DNA of 64,000 nucleotides from Nocardia jiangxiensis NBRC 101359. Its GTDB lineage: Bacteria; Actinomycetota; Actinomycetes; Mycobacteriales; Mycobacteriaceae. The position numbers were made by a program, and so were the translations under genes. The notes under the pieces are model-generated. The model did not search any database and had not been told where the DNA came from. It worked only from the letters and a program-made list of their open reading frames with translations. How positions within the stretch are numbered: position 1 is the stretch's first letter; each line of letters opens with the position of its first letter. Below, piece after piece: positions 7,954 to 17,178 of the stretch. The stretch is from assembly GCF_000308615.1 (NCBI RefSeq), contig NZ_BAGB01000061.1:62001-126000 (forward strand), given 5' to 3'.

Positions 7954-9167
7954 TGCACGAACTCGTGGGTGCGTTGCGTTCCTATGCCTGGGGCTCACGC
8001 ACCGTTCTGGCTCAGCTGTGCGGACGTCCGGTGCCATCGGCACATCCCGAGGCCGAACTGTGGTTCGGCGCGCACCCCGCCGACCCGGCACAGGTGCACA
8101 TCGACGGACGCACCGAATCGCTGCTCGAGTTCGTCGCGGCGGATCCGCAACGTCAATTGGGCGCGGTGGCACCGGAATTCGGCGGACGGCTGCCGTTCCT
8201 GCTGAAGATCCTCGCGGCCGAGGAGCCGTTGTCGCTGCAGGCGCATCCCAGCGCCGATCAGGCCCGCGCCGGATTCGAGCGGGAGAATCTGGAACGGGTG
8301 CCGCTGGATTCGCCCATGCGCAACTACCGCGACGACAGCCACAAACCCGAATTGGTGGTGGCGCTGAACCGATTCGAGGCGCTGGCCGGATTCCGCGATC
8401 CGCACCGCACCGTCGCGCTGCTGACCGCCCTGGCCGTTCCGGAGCTGAAGCACTATATCGGACTGCTCGCCGCACAACCGGATTCGTCGGGTCTGCGGAC
8501 GGTGTTCACCACCTGGATCACGCTGCCGCAGGCCATGCTGGACACACTGCTGCCCAAGGTGCTCGACGGCTGTGTGCGCTATCTGGCCGACGGCCACGAC
8601 GAATTCACCCCGGAGGCGCGCACCGTTCTCGAACTCGCCGAGGCGTATCCGGGCGATGCCGGTGTGCTGGCCGCGCTGCTGATCAACCGGATCACCCTCG
8701 AACCCGGCCAGGGTCTGTTCCTGGCGGCCGGGAATCTGCACGCCTATCTGAACGGGGTCGGCGTGGAGATCATGGCCAACTCCGACAACGTCCTGCGCGG
8801 CGGGCTCACCCCCAAACACGTCGATGTGCCCGAACTGCTGCGGGTGCTGGATTTCGAACCGCTCGCCCTGCCCATCGTCACCCCGGAGCCGGTCGACGAG
8901 CATTCGTTCCGATACTGCACGCCCGCAACGGAATTCGCGCTGCGCCGCTTCGAACTCGAGGCCGGGGCCGACCCGACGCCGATTCCGCGCACCGGGCCGG
9001 GCATCATCCTGTGCACGGCCGGGACGGTGCGGCTGCTGCAGGGGGTCGACGACCTGGAGATCACACCGGGCGGCGCGGCCTGGATCTCCGCGGCGGACAC
9101 CGATATTCGCGCGCAGGCGGTCGACGGGGCGGCACAGCTGTTCTGCGCCTGCGTGGGCGGTGAGTAG
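7953..9167 (+). CDS. manA: Mannose-6-phosphate isomerase, class I (ManA)
   Basis: This 404-residue zinc enzyme converts fructose-6-P to mannose-6-P, feeding ManB. Type I markers are present: SYAWGSRT at the N-terminus, LSLQAHPSADQA with the zinc-ligand Gln and His (about residue 99), the HKPE motif (SHKPELVVAL), and AGNLHAYLNGVGVEIMANSDNVLRGGLTPKHVD in the catalytic barrel. The GTG start overlaps the stop of the SIS gene (TAGTG), so manB-SIS-manA form one transcription unit with DUF3499. The protein is cytoplasmic and of normal length. Confidence 0.95.
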   Translation: MHELVGALRSYAWGSRTVLAQLCGRPVPSAHPEAELWFGAHPADPAQVHIDGRTESLLEFVAADPQRQLGAVAPEFGGRLPFLLKILAAEEPLSLQAHPSADQARAGFERENLERVPLDSPMRNYRDDSHKPELVVALNRFEALAGFRDPHRTVALLTALAVPELKHYIGLLAAQPDSSGLRTVFTTWITLPQAMLDTLLPKVLDGCVRYLADGHDEFTPEARTVLELAEAYPGDAGVLAALLINRITLEPGQGLFLAAGNLHAYLNGVGVEIMANSDNVLRGGLTPKHVDVPELLRVLDFEPLALPIVTPEPVDEHSFRYCTPATEFALRRFELEAGADPTPIPRTGPGIILCTAGTVRLLQGVDDLEITPGGAAWISAADTDIRAQAVDGAAQLFCACVGGE

Positions 9168-9260
9168 TGCTCCCCGACCCGATATCGGACCGTTCCGCTA
9201 GGGTTGCGGACAAATCGGACACTGATCGAGCAGGGCGACGAAAGGGTAGGGGCGAGGGGT

Positions 9261-10181
9261 ATGTCTGCGAGTGGCGGTAAGAAGGCGATCTTCGCTGCAC
9301 TCAGCGCGAACGCGGGCATCGCAGTCGCCAAATTCGTCGGTGCGCTGATCACCGGATCCGGATCGATGCTGGCCGAGGCCGTGCACTCGCTGGCCGACAC
9401 CGGAAATCAGGGACTGCTGCTGCTCGGTCAGAAGCGCGCCGAACAGGAGGCCGACGAGCTGCATCCGTTCGGCTACGGGCGCAATCGCTACTTCTACTCC
9501 TTCGTCGTGGCGCTGGTGCTGTTCACGCTCGGCTCGATGTACGCGATCTGGGAGGGCATCCACAAGATCCAGCATCCGGAGGAGCTGAGCTCGCCGATCG
9601 TGGCGGTCGTCATCCTGGCCATCGCCGCGGTGCTGGAGGGCTACAGTTTCGCCACCGCCATGAAGGAGTCCGCGGCGTTGCGCGGCAGCACCGGATGGTG
9701 GCGGTTCATCCGCAATTCCCGCAATCCCGAACTTCCTGTGGTGATGCTCGAGGACACCGGGGCCCTGGTCGGCCTGCTGATCGCACTGCTGGCGGTCGTG
9801 CTGACCATGCTCACCGACAATCCGGTCTGGGACGGCATCGGCACTCTCGGCATCGGAATCCTGCTGGGCGTCATCGCCGTCGTACTGATCGTGGAGATGA
9901 AGAGCCTGCTCATCGGTGAGGGCGCGACTCCCGAGCAGATCCGCGCGATCCGGGAGAACCTCGTCGACGGCACCCACATCGATCGGGTCATCCACCTGCG
10001 CACCGAATACCTGGGCCCCGAGGAACTCCTGGTTGCCGCCAAGGTTGCGATCGTTCCCGGTCTGGAGATCGGCGATATCGCCACCGCCATCGACGCCGCC
10101 GAGGAGCGCGTCCGCACCGCGGTCCCCATCGCCCGCCTCATGTACATCGAGCCCGATCTCTACCGCACCCAGCCCGCGTAA
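9261..10181 (+). CDS. Cation diffusion facilitator (CDF) family efflux transporter
   Basis: This 306-residue inner-membrane protein has about six hydrophobic segments and the CDF metal sites: HSLADTGNQ in helix 2 (H-x3-D) and MLEDTGALVG in helix 5. A cytoplasmic C-terminal domain follows (HLRTEYLGPEELLVAAKVAI). Such carriers export Zn2+, Mn2+ or Fe2+ in exchange for protons. ATG 9261 is preceded by GGGGCGAGGGG. It lies 93 bases behind manA on the same strand and converges on the FAD oxidoreductase gene. The metal cannot be assigned. Confidence 0.88.
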   Translation: MSASGGKKAIFAALSANAGIAVAKFVGALITGSGSMLAEAVHSLADTGNQGLLLLGQKRAEQEADELHPFGYGRNRYFYSFVVALVLFTLGSMYAIWEGIHKIQHPEELSSPIVAVVILAIAAVLEGYSFATAMKESAALRGSTGWWRFIRNSRNPELPVVMLEDTGALVGLLIALLAVVLTMLTDNPVWDGIGTLGIGILLGVIAVVLIVEMKSLLIGEGATPEQIRAIRENLVDGTHIDRVIHLRTEYLGPEELLVAAKVAIVPGLEIGDIATAIDAAEERVRTAVPIARLMYIEPDLYRTQPA

Positions 10182-10301
10182 CACCGCGACCGCGCGGGCG
10201 GACCGCATTCCGGTCGCAGCGTGATCATGGCGTCCGCAGGCGGGATGATGACGTACCGAACAGCGATCGGTTGTCGTGCAACAGAATTCCTCGCCCGGCG
10301 G

Positions 10302-11777
10302 TCAGCCGGGGATCGCGGCGGTTCCGGCGGCGAGGGTGAGTGGATCGGTGCGGATGCCGAAGCGGGTGCGCAGGGCGTGCGAGGCCGCGTGCAGACCGGA
10401 CATGCCGTGCACGCCCGGGCCGGGTGGGGTGGATGCCGAGCAGAGGTAGACCCCGGGAAGCGGAGTCGAGTACGGATTCCAGCGCGGAGTGGGACGTAAC
10501 AGGGTCTGGCGCAAGGTCATCGCGCCCGCCGAGATGTCGCCGCCGACGTAGTTCGCGTTGTACGCCGGCATCTGCGCGGCCGTGCGGACGTGCTGGGCGA
10601 GAATCAGATCGCGGAAACCCGGTGCGAAGCGCTCGATCTGGGCGATCACCTCGGCACTGACGTCGCGCGAGGAACCGTTGGGGACGTGCGCGTAGGCGTA
10701 GAGCGTGTGATTGCCCTGCGGCGCACGGGAATCGTCGACGACGCCGGGCTGGATGACCAGTACGTACGGCCGATCGGCATGGCGCCCGGCGGCGACGTCC
10801 CGCTCGACCGCGAGCGCCTCGGCTCGGGTGCCGACCAGATGCAGCGTCCCGGCCAGCGCACAGTCCGGCGTCCGCCACGGCACCGGCCCCGACAGCGCGA
10901 AATCCACCTTGCACGCCGCGCCGCCGTAGCGGACTCGGGAGAGTTGGGCGGCGTAGCGGGCCGGTAGGCGATCGCCGCCCAGCCGCAGCAGCTCCGCGGG
11001 TGCGGTATCGAGCAGAATTGTTCGCGCACTCTGCAATTCGTCGAGCGAGTCGATCCGGTGACCGGTCACGATACGTCCGCCGGACCGTTCGAGTCCGCTG
11101 GCCAGCGCATCGACGATGGTTCGGCTGCCGCCCCGCGGAATCGCCCAGCCCCCCACGTGCGCGAGGGTGCCCAGCAGCAGCGCGACGCCCGCGGCGGAGA
11201 ATGCGCGCGGCGGAACGATCGCGTGCGCGGCCACTCCGGTGAACAGCGCGGCGGCGGCTTCCTCTCGAAAACGCAAGTTCCACAGCGGCGATGCCTGTTC
11301 CAGCAACCGCCGGCCGAAACGCACACCGGTGATCGCGTCCAGCGGCGGATGTCGGGTGTCGGACATCGCCAGGGCCACGAGTTCCAGCCAATCGCGCACC
11401 AGCGGACCGAACAACCCGCGCCACGACGCGCCGTCGCGGCCCAGCCCGGCCACTGTGCGATCCAGGTCGCGCCAGGCCAATCCGGCCGCACCACCGTCGA
11501 GCGGATGGGCGTAGGAGATCTCGGGAGTGAGCAGCTCCACACCGTGCGCGGCCAGATCGAAGGCGCGGAAGAACGGGGAGGCCACCGCCATCGGATGCGC
11601 GCCCGCGCACTCGTCGTGCCGGAAGCCGGGCAGGGTCGTCTCGGCGGTGCGACATCCACCGCCGAGCGTGTCCGCCGCCTCGAACACCTGCACATTCAGT
11701 CCCGCGCGGGCGCAGATCACCGCCGCGGCAAGACCATTCGGCCCGGATCCGACAACGGCGACGTCCATGATCACCAT
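10302..11777 (-). CDS. Phytoene-desaturase-like FAD-dependent oxidoreductase
   Basis: This protein of about 491 residues starts with a dinucleotide-binding loop, VAVVGSGPNGLAAAVICARAG, and FEAADTLGGGCRTAET, the typical N-terminus of the CrtI/NAD(P)/FAD oxidoreductase family. A C-terminal FAD contact, GVYLCSASTPPGPGVHGMSGLHAA, is also present. Members desaturate or oxidise lipophilic substrates, but no carotenoid genes are nearby, so the substrate is unknown. ATG 11768 is an alternative start, three codons in. Its 5' end is 14 bases from the TetR stop, so the TetR gene and this one may form one leftward unit under the operator at 12374-12437. Confidence 0.85.
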   Translation of the reverse strand: MVIMDVAVVGSGPNGLAAAVICARAGLNVQVFEAADTLGGGCRTAETTLPGFRHDECAGAHPMAVASPFFRAFDLAAHGVELLTPEISYAHPLDGGAAGLAWRDLDRTVAGLGRDGASWRGLFGPLVRDWLELVALAMSDTRHPPLDAITGVRFGRRLLEQASPLWNLRFREEAAAALFTGVAAHAIVPPRAFSAAGVALLLGTLAHVGGWAIPRGGSRTIVDALASGLERSGGRIVTGHRIDSLDELQSARTILLDTAPAELLRLGGDRLPARYAAQLSRVRYGGAACKVDFALSGPVPWRTPDCALAGTLHLVGTRAEALAVERDVAAGRHADRPYVLVIQPGVVDDSRAPQGNHTLYAYAHVPNGSSRDVSAEVIAQIERFAPGFRDLILAQHVRTAAQMPAYNANYVGGDISAGAMTLRQTLLRPTPRWNPYSTPLPGVYLCSASTPPGPGVHGMSGLHAASHALRTRFGIRTDPLTLAAGTAAIPG

Positions 11778-11791
11778 GGTAGGGGCAGATC

Positions 11792-12364
11792 TCAGCGGCG
11801 TGTCCAGTGGTCGACGAGGACGGCCAGGCGCTGGTCACGAAACGCCGGGCGGAGCCGGCCGTGCTGTTCCAGCGTCGCCAGCCCGTGCAACGCCGCCCAG
11901 CCGACCTCGGTGAAGGTCTCCACGTCGTGCCCCGCGGCGAAAGGCGCGAATACGGCCGCTAGCTCGGCGAACGCATCCTGCAACGCCTGGGGTGCACCCT
12001 CACCGAAGGTCAGATTCACCTTCTGCACGAACATCGCGTCGTACAGTGCGGGACTGTCCCGGGCGAAGTCCAGATAGCCGGTCGCGACGGCGGTCAGGGC
12101 CGCTTCCGGGGTCCGCGCCGCGACCCGCAATTCTCGGGACCGAGCCGCTATCTCGGCGCACCCCTGTTCGGCGACGGCGGCCACGATCGCATCACGCCCG
12201 CTGAAATGGCTGTAGAGCACCGGCTGGCTGTATTCGATCGCCTCGGCCAGCCGCCGCACGGTCACCGCCTCCCAGCCCTGAGTCTCGGCGATCTGCCGCG
12301 CGGCATCGATGATCATTTGATGCCGCTCGGCCTTTTGCCGTTCGCGTCGCGTCTGGGTGCTCAT
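11792..12364 (-). CDS. TetR-family transcriptional regulator
   Basis: This 190-residue protein has an N-terminal helix-turn-helix (residues about 15-62: IIDAARQIAETQGWEAVTVR, then RLAEAIEYSQPVLYSHFSG) and a helical ligand domain of the WHG type, with TFTEVGWAALHGLATLEQHG near its end. The phrase SQPVLYSHF is typical of the recognition helix. Three operator-like repeats lie directly in front of the start. It probably represses its own gene and the FAD oxidoreductase gene 14 bases downstream. The ligand is unknown. Confidence 0.9.
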   Translation of the reverse strand: MSTQTRRERQKAERHQMIIDAARQIAETQGWEAVTVRRLAEAIEYSQPVLYSHFSGRDAIVAAVAEQGCAEIAARSRELRVAARTPEAALTAVATGYLDFARDSPALYDAMFVQKVNLTFGEGAPQALQDAFAELAAVFAPFAAGHDVETFTEVGWAALHGLATLEQHGRLRPAFRDQRLAVLVDHWTRR

Positions 12365-12373
12365 ATCCGAATC

Positions 12374-12437
12374 CTAGCATCGCTAGACAATATAGCCGTG
12401 CACAATCTAGCATTGCCACATCAGTTAGCGCTGCTAG
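12374..12437. promoter_or_regulatory. Three operator-like repeats in front of the TetR gene
   Basis: Three related 13-base sites occur at 12374-12386 (CTAGCATCGCTAG, inverted repeat CTAGC/GCTAG), 12407-12419 (CTAGCATTGCCAC, one half only) and 12425-12437 (TTAGCGCTGCTAG, inverted repeat). Centres are 33 and 18 bases apart. The sites begin 10 bases upstream of the TetR ATG. CTAG is rare in high-GC actinobacterial DNA, so the cluster stands out. Autoregulation by the adjacent TetR protein is the natural reading. Confidence 0.6.
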
Positions 12438-12454
12438 ATTCAGGCGCGCAGACC

Positions 12455-12541
12455 ATGACACCGTCCCGCATCACCACCGGCGTACTACTCATCCGCGAAC
12501 GCCGCGCCGCGCCGACTCCGGCCCCTGCCGAAGTCGTCTGA
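12455..12541 (+). CDS. Possible 28-residue divergent small protein
   Basis: An ATG at 12455, just after the third operator repeat, opens a 28-codon frame (MTPSRITTGVLLIRERRAAP then a Thr/Pro/Ala/Glu tail) ending at TGA 12539-12541. It is in the position where a divergently transcribed TetR target normally begins. It has no clear ribosome binding site and no recognised family. It may be a real small protein, the stub of a lost target gene, or chance. Confidence 0.2.
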   Translation: MTPSRITTGVLLIRERRAAPTPAPAEVV

Positions 12542-12602
12542 ACGGGACCGGTGAGACACGCTGCGCCACAGCAGGAATCGGCAGCGGCCCGCCGAGGAAT
12601 TC

Positions 12603-13721
12603 CTAGACGTCCGTGGAGAATCGAATCCCGCCGTCGGGCAGATCGACGCCGGGCCAGATGCGGGCGCCGCGCAGGAGTTCGCAGCGGGCCCCGACACTCG
12701 CGCCGTCACCGATCACGGCGTCGCGGACCAGCGCCCGCGGGCCGATCCGAGCGCCGAAGCCTATGATCGAACGTTCCACGGTGGCACCGGCTTCCACGCG
12801 CGCGCCGTCGAACAGGACCGCGCCGTCCAGGCGCGCGCCCGCGCCGACCTCCGCGCCGCGGCCGACGACCGTACCGCCGATCAGCAGCGCACCCGGAGCA
12901 ACACCGGCCCCCGGATGCACCAGCGACTCGCCACGCTGGCCCGGCAGCGCGGGCGAGGGCGCGATACCGCGCACCAGATCCGCCGAACCGCGCACGAAAT
13001 CCTCGGGAGTGCCCATATCGCGCCAGTACGAGACGTCCACGTGGCCCTGGATGTGCGCACCCTCGGCCAGCAGCGACGGGAACACCTCGCGCTCCACCGA
13101 CACCGGACGCCCGGTGGGGATCTTTTCGATGTACTCGCGGCGGAACACGTAGCAACCGGCGTTGATCTGATCGGTCGGCGGATCCTGGGTCTTCTCCAGG
13201 AAGGCGGTGACCCGCCCCGAATCGTCGGTGGGCACACAGCCGAAGGCCCGCGGATCGCTGACCCGCACCAGGTGCAAGGTCACATCGGCCTCGGTCGCGG
13301 CATGAGTGTCCAGCACCGCGCCCAGATCCGCACCGCCGAGCACATCGCCATTGAACACCAGCACGGTGTCGGCGCGCAGTTTGGGCAGCACGTTGCGGAT
13401 ACCGCCGCCGGTGCCCAGCGGCTCGGTCTCGGTGACGTACTCCAGATCCAGCCCGAGTTCGGACCCGTCGCCGAAGTGCTCCTCGAACACCTCGGCCTTG
13501 AACGAGGTGCCCAGCACCACGTGGGTGATACCCGCATCGGCGATCCGGGCCAGCAGATGATGCAGGAACGGCAGACCAGCGACGGGAAGCATCGGCTTGG
13601 GCGCGGAAAGTGTCAAGGGGCGTAGCCGGGTGCCCTGACCGCCCACCAGGATCACCGCGTCGGCCGTCGCGCCGGGCTCGAGCCCGGCGGTACGGTTCGT
13701 CGACTCAGCGTTGTCCGCCAT
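12603..13721 (-). CDS. manC: Mannose-1-phosphate guanylyltransferase (GDP-mannose pyrophosphorylase)
   Basis: This 372-residue nucleotidyltransferase makes GDP-mannose from GTP and mannose-1-P. The pyrophosphorylase signature ILVGGQGTRLRPLTLSAPKP with its catalytic Arg and Lys is at about residues 24-44, followed by VFNGDVLGGADLG (metal Asp) and a C-terminal left-handed beta-helix of hexapeptide repeats (about residues 265-372: GALLIGGTVVGRGAEVGAGA, RLDGAVLFDGARVEAGATVE). Mycobacteria have the same gene next to wbbL (Rv3264c, there often called manB or rmlA2). ATG 13721 follows AAGGGGAG. It is the last gene of the leftward rmlD-wbbL-manC unit and uses the mannose-1-P made by ManB. Confidence 0.92.
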   Translation of the reverse strand: MADNAESTNRTAGLEPGATADAVILVGGQGTRLRPLTLSAPKPMLPVAGLPFLHHLLARIADAGITHVVLGTSFKAEVFEEHFGDGSELGLDLEYVTETEPLGTGGGIRNVLPKLRADTVLVFNGDVLGGADLGAVLDTHAATEADVTLHLVRVSDPRAFGCVPTDDSGRVTAFLEKTQDPPTDQINAGCYVFRREYIEKIPTGRPVSVEREVFPSLLAEGAHIQGHVDVSYWRDMGTPEDFVRGSADLVRGIAPSPALPGQRGESLVHPGAGVAPGALLIGGTVVGRGAEVGAGARLDGAVLFDGARVEAGATVERSIIGFGARIGPRALVRDAVIGDGASVGARCELLRGARIWPGVDLPDGGIRFSTDV

Positions 13722-13774
13722 CAATCTCCCCTTGTCAGGTTCGGTCCACGCGGGCGTGGGTGGAAGTCGTCGCG

Positions 13775-14692
13775 CTAACGCTGTGCGTCACGTTCGCGCA
13801 GCGCAGATCGAACCGCAAGCCTGCAGCGAATCGCAAGTCCGGCCTTGAGAGCCCACCGCAACGGTGCCTGCCACCAGTGCGGATGCCGATCGGCCTGAAA
13901 ACGATATGCCGACGCGTGATGCGCGGGCAACATCGTTTCGGGATGGCGGCCCGCCGCATGGCCCTTCGCATGCGTGACCTCCGCCGAGGGCACGAAGACG
14001 TTGTGCCAGCCCGCGCGGCCCATCCGGTCGCCGAAATCGACGTCCTCCATGTACATGAAGTACCGGGAGTCGAAGCCGTCGATGCTGTCGAACGCGGCGC
14101 GGCGCACCAGCAGGCACGAACCCGAGAGCCAGCCCACGGTGCGCTCGGCGATCCGCTCGTTGTCCTGACGGTAGCGCCGTGTCCAGGGATTTCCCGCCCA
14201 GACACTGCCGAGAACGGCGTGACCGGCGCCGTCGAGCACGCCGGGCACCGATCGCGCGGACGGGTACACACTGCCGTCGGGTTCGCGCACCATCGGGCCG
14301 ATCGCCCCGGCGCGCGGCCAGCGCTGCGCGGCCTCGAGCAGGGTGTCGATCGAATCGGTACCCCAGCGAATGTCCGGATTGGCGATGATGACGAACTCGA
14401 TCTCCGGATCGATCTCCGCCACGGCCCGGTTGATCGCGCCGCCGTAACCGATATTGCCGCCGGTCCGCAGCAGCCGAACATTCTCGTTCGCCTCGGCCGC
14501 GAGTTCGGGGGTTCCGTCGTTCGATCCGTTGTCGGCCAGGATGACCTGCGGCTTCTCGCCGGTCGCGGTGGTCAGGGTACTGATGAAATGCTCTAGGTGC
14601 TCGCCGGGCGAATAGGTCACGGTGACCACGACCAGACGGGGCCGAGGGGTCGTCTCACCGTCGTGCCGTTCTACTGCATCCGAAGAGTTCAC
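13775..14692 (-). CDS. wbbL: Rhamnosyltransferase WbbL (arabinogalactan linker synthesis)
   Basis: This 305-residue GT2-family enzyme resembles WbbL, which transfers L-rhamnose from dTDP-rhamnose to GlcNAc-PP-decaprenol and so makes the linker joining arabinogalactan to peptidoglycan. Visible GT2 features are LVVVTVTYSPGEHLEHF, ILADNGSNDGTPE, FVIIANPDIRW (DxD equivalent) and the acceptor-side motif YFMYMEDVDFGDRMGRAGW. The C-terminus is basic and could lie at the membrane face. The GTG start is 10 bases after the rmlD stop, and RmlD makes its donor. The gene is essential in mycobacteria. Confidence 0.92.
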   Translation of the reverse strand: MNSSDAVERHDGETTPRPRLVVVTVTYSPGEHLEHFISTLTTATGEKPQVILADNGSNDGTPELAAEANENVRLLRTGGNIGYGGAINRAVAEIDPEIEFVIIANPDIRWGTDSIDTLLEAAQRWPRAGAIGPMVREPDGSVYPSARSVPGVLDGAGHAVLGSVWAGNPWTRRYRQDNERIAERTVGWLSGSCLLVRRAAFDSIDGFDSRYFMYMEDVDFGDRMGRAGWHNVFVPSAEVTHAKGHAAGRHPETMLPAHHASAYRFQADRHPHWWQAPLRWALKAGLAIRCRLAVRSALRERDAQR

Positions 14693-14701
14693 CGGTGCAG
14701 C

Positions 14702-15568
14702 CTACTGGTCCGGGCGAGCCAGCGCGTCGTCGAGTGCGAGCCGCCAATCACGCAGCGGGGTCAGTCCCGCGTCGGTCCAGGCACGGTTCGACAACACCGA
14801 ATATGCCGGGCGCGGTGTGGAACTCGGATATTCCGCACTGCTGCACGGACGCACCCGTTCCGGATCCGCGCCGACCCCGGCGAAGACCGCGCGAGCCAAT
14901 TCGAACCAGCTGGCCCGACCGGCGTTGGTGGCGTGCAGGATCGGCGCGATACTCCGCACATCGGCAGCGACCGATCCAACCAGTTCGAACAGACCCGCGG
15001 CCAGATCCGGGGCGAAGGTGGGCGAGCCGATCTGGTCGTCCACGACGGTGACGGTCTCGCGTTCGCGTTCCAGCCGACGCATGGTCGCGACGAAATCGCG
15101 CTGATCACCGGTGTAGACCCAGGCCGTGCGCACGATGTGCGCGTCGGGCGCGAGGCGCAGCACCGCCTGTTCACCGGCCAGTTTGGAACGGCCGTAGACG
15201 GTGGTGGGCCCGGTCGCGTCGCCGGGCTCGTACGGGCGGGTCCCGGTTCCGTCGAAGACGTAGTCGGTGGAGATGTGAATCAGGGTGGCGCCCAGCGCGG
15301 TACAGGCCGCCGCCAGTACCGCCGGTCCGGTCTCGTTGCGGGCGAACGCGCCCGCGACATCGGATTCGGCGGCGTCGACAGCGGTGTAGGCGGCGCAGTT
15401 GAGCACCACGTCACCGGGTTCGAGGACGGCGCGCACACCTGCGTCGTCGGTGATGTCGAGATCCTCGCGGCGCAATGCCACGACGTCGGGAGCCTGCGCG
15501 CACACGGCTCGACCGAGTTGGCCACCCGCGCCGGTCACCACCACACGCCTGGAATTTTCTGGGCACAC
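14702..15568 (-). CDS. rmlD: dTDP-4-dehydrorhamnose reductase RmlD
   Basis: This 288-residue short-chain dehydrogenase catalyses the last step of dTDP-L-rhamnose synthesis. It shows the NADPH loop VVVTGAGGQLGRAV at the N-terminus, VLNCAAYTAVDAAE, the catalytic STDYVFDG, and YGRSKLAGE (Y-x3-K). GTG 15568 gives the usual family length; the frame stays open to 15670, but that part is not family-like. The gene is first in the leftward unit rmlD-wbbL-manC and is divergent from the LCP gene; both promoters must lie in about 120 bases. Confidence 0.93.
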   Translation of the reverse strand: MCPENSRRVVVTGAGGQLGRAVCAQAPDVVALRREDLDITDDAGVRAVLEPGDVVLNCAAYTAVDAAESDVAGAFARNETGPAVLAAACTALGATLIHISTDYVFDGTGTRPYEPGDATGPTTVYGRSKLAGEQAVLRLAPDAHIVRTAWVYTGDQRDFVATMRRLERERETVTVVDDQIGSPTFAPDLAAGLFELVGSVAADVRSIAPILHATNAGRASWFELARAVFAGVGADPERVRPCSSAEYPSSTPRPAYSVLSNRAWTDAGLTPLRDWRLALDDALARPDQ

Positions 15569-15687
15569 GCGGGCCAGTCTGGCACGCCACGCCCGTCGCG
15601 CTTGAGGGGTGCCCGCGACTGCGTTGGCTAGCCTCGATTCACGGGGTCGATACGTGGAAAGAGCGTGCAAAGAGTTTTCTTCAGGGC

Positions 15688-17178
15688 GTGGCCGAAAGGA
15701 TCAGAGCATTGCCGCAGAAGCTGTCTCCCGCTCGGCCAGGACGACCGCCTGCCGCCCGTCCGGGCCGACTGCTGGTCGCGGCACTCGCGGCCCTGATCTT
15801 CATCGTGACCGGTTTCGGCTGGCACAGCGTCGACGGACTGATCTCCGGCATCGAGCGGATCGGCGATCTGGGCCTGGGCGGCGGCAGCGACGGAGCCACC
15901 GACATTCTCATGGTCGGCGTCGACAGCCGCACCGATGCGCACGGAAACCCGCTCAGCTCCGCCGAACGGGCGATACTGCACGCCGGGGACGAGGTCGGCA
16001 CGAACACCGACACCATCGTCCTGATCCGGATACCCAACAACGGCCGTTCGGCCACGGCGATCTCGATCCCCCGCGACTCCTACGTGGACATTCCCGGCAT
16101 CGGCAAGGGCAAGATCAACTCGGCGTACGGCGCGACGAAAGAACTGACCCGGCAGAAGCTCACCGCGAAGGGCGTCTCGGATGCCGAGGCGGACAAGCGG
16201 TCCACCCAGGCCGGGCGCGAGGCGCTGATCAAGACGGTGGCCGATCTGACCGGTATCACCGTCGACCACTACGCCGAGGTGGGGCTGGTGGGATTCGTCC
16301 TGCTCACCGATGCGGTGGGCGGGGTGCAGGTCTGCCTGAACAACGCGGTCGACGAACCGATGTCGGGTGCGGACTTCCCGGCGGGCGTGCAGCGGCTCAC
16401 CGGTGCGCAGGCGCTGAGCTTCGTGCGTCAGCGGCACGATCTGCAGCGCGGAGATCTGGACCGGATCGTGCGGCAGCAGGTGTTCATGGCCTCGCTGGTG
16501 CATCAGGCGCTCAGCGCGAAGATCCTGGCGAATCCGTCCAAGCTGGATGCGCTCAGCAAGGCGGTGGGCCGCACGATCGTGCTGGACGACAAGTGGAACG
16601 CACTCGATTTCATGAAGCAGTTGCAGGACCTCTCGGGCGGGCAGGTGCGATTCGAGACGATCCCGGTGGCCGATATCAACGGCACCACCGACGACGGCGA
16701 ATCGGTGGTGCGGGTGGATCCGTCCGCGGTCCACACCTATGTCGCCTCGCTGGTCGGCCGTTCCGGCTCGGGCGGTGTCACCCCCTCGCAGGTGACCGCG
16801 GACGTGTACAACGCCAGCGATACCTCGGGATTGGCTTCACAGGTGGCACACGCCCTGGCGAACAAGGGATTCCGCACGGGGACGGTGGAGAACTGGTCGG
16901 GCGCTCCGGTGTCGACGAGCCGGGTGCTGGCGGCCAGTACCTCCGACGCCAAGGCCGAGGCGGTGGCCAAGGCGCTGGGCGGGCTGCCGGTGCAGGCCGT
17001 GCCGGGGACGCCGGAGGGGGCCGTGCGGGTGGTGCTGGCCGGTGACTACTCTGGTCCGGGCTCGGCGGCGGGCGAACTGTTCGATACGTCGGGGTCGGGG
17101 AGTTCGACCACCGCGACTCCGGTCCCGCCCGCGGCTCCCATCGACGCAGGCCAGAACGGACCGAAATGCGTGAACTGA
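15688..17178 (+). CDS. LytR-CpsA-Psr (LCP) family cell-wall ligase
   Basis: This 496-residue membrane protein has a short basic cytoplasmic tail, one membrane segment (RLLVAALAALIFIVTGFGW, about residues 25-45), an extracellular LCP domain and a C-terminal LytR_C domain (VTADVYNASDTSGLASQVAH). LCP landmarks are ILMVGVDSR, the Arg pair in ATAISIPRDSYVDIPGIGKG, KINSAYG, and the late SFVRQRHDLQRGDLDRIVRQ. LCP enzymes attach arabinogalactan, through the rhamnosyl-GlcNAc linker, to peptidoglycan, so it fits next to rmlD and wbbL. GTG 15688 is the first acceptable start before the basic tail. The downstream gene overlaps by 13 bases. Confidence 0.92.
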   Translation: MAERIRALPQKLSPARPGRPPAARPGRLLVAALAALIFIVTGFGWHSVDGLISGIERIGDLGLGGGSDGATDILMVGVDSRTDAHGNPLSSAERAILHAGDEVGTNTDTIVLIRIPNNGRSATAISIPRDSYVDIPGIGKGKINSAYGATKELTRQKLTAKGVSDAEADKRSTQAGREALIKTVADLTGITVDHYAEVGLVGFVLLTDAVGGVQVCLNNAVDEPMSGADFPAGVQRLTGAQALSFVRQRHDLQRGDLDRIVRQQVFMASLVHQALSAKILANPSKLDALSKAVGRTIVLDDKWNALDFMKQLQDLSGGQVRFETIPVADINGTTDDGESVVRVDPSAVHTYVASLVGRSGSGGVTPSQVTADVYNASDTSGLASQVAHALANKGFRTGTVENWSGAPVSTSRVLAASTSDAKAEAVAKALGGLPVQAVPGTPEGAVRVVLAGDYSGPGSAAGELFDTSGSGSSTTATPVPPAAPIDAGQNGPKCVN

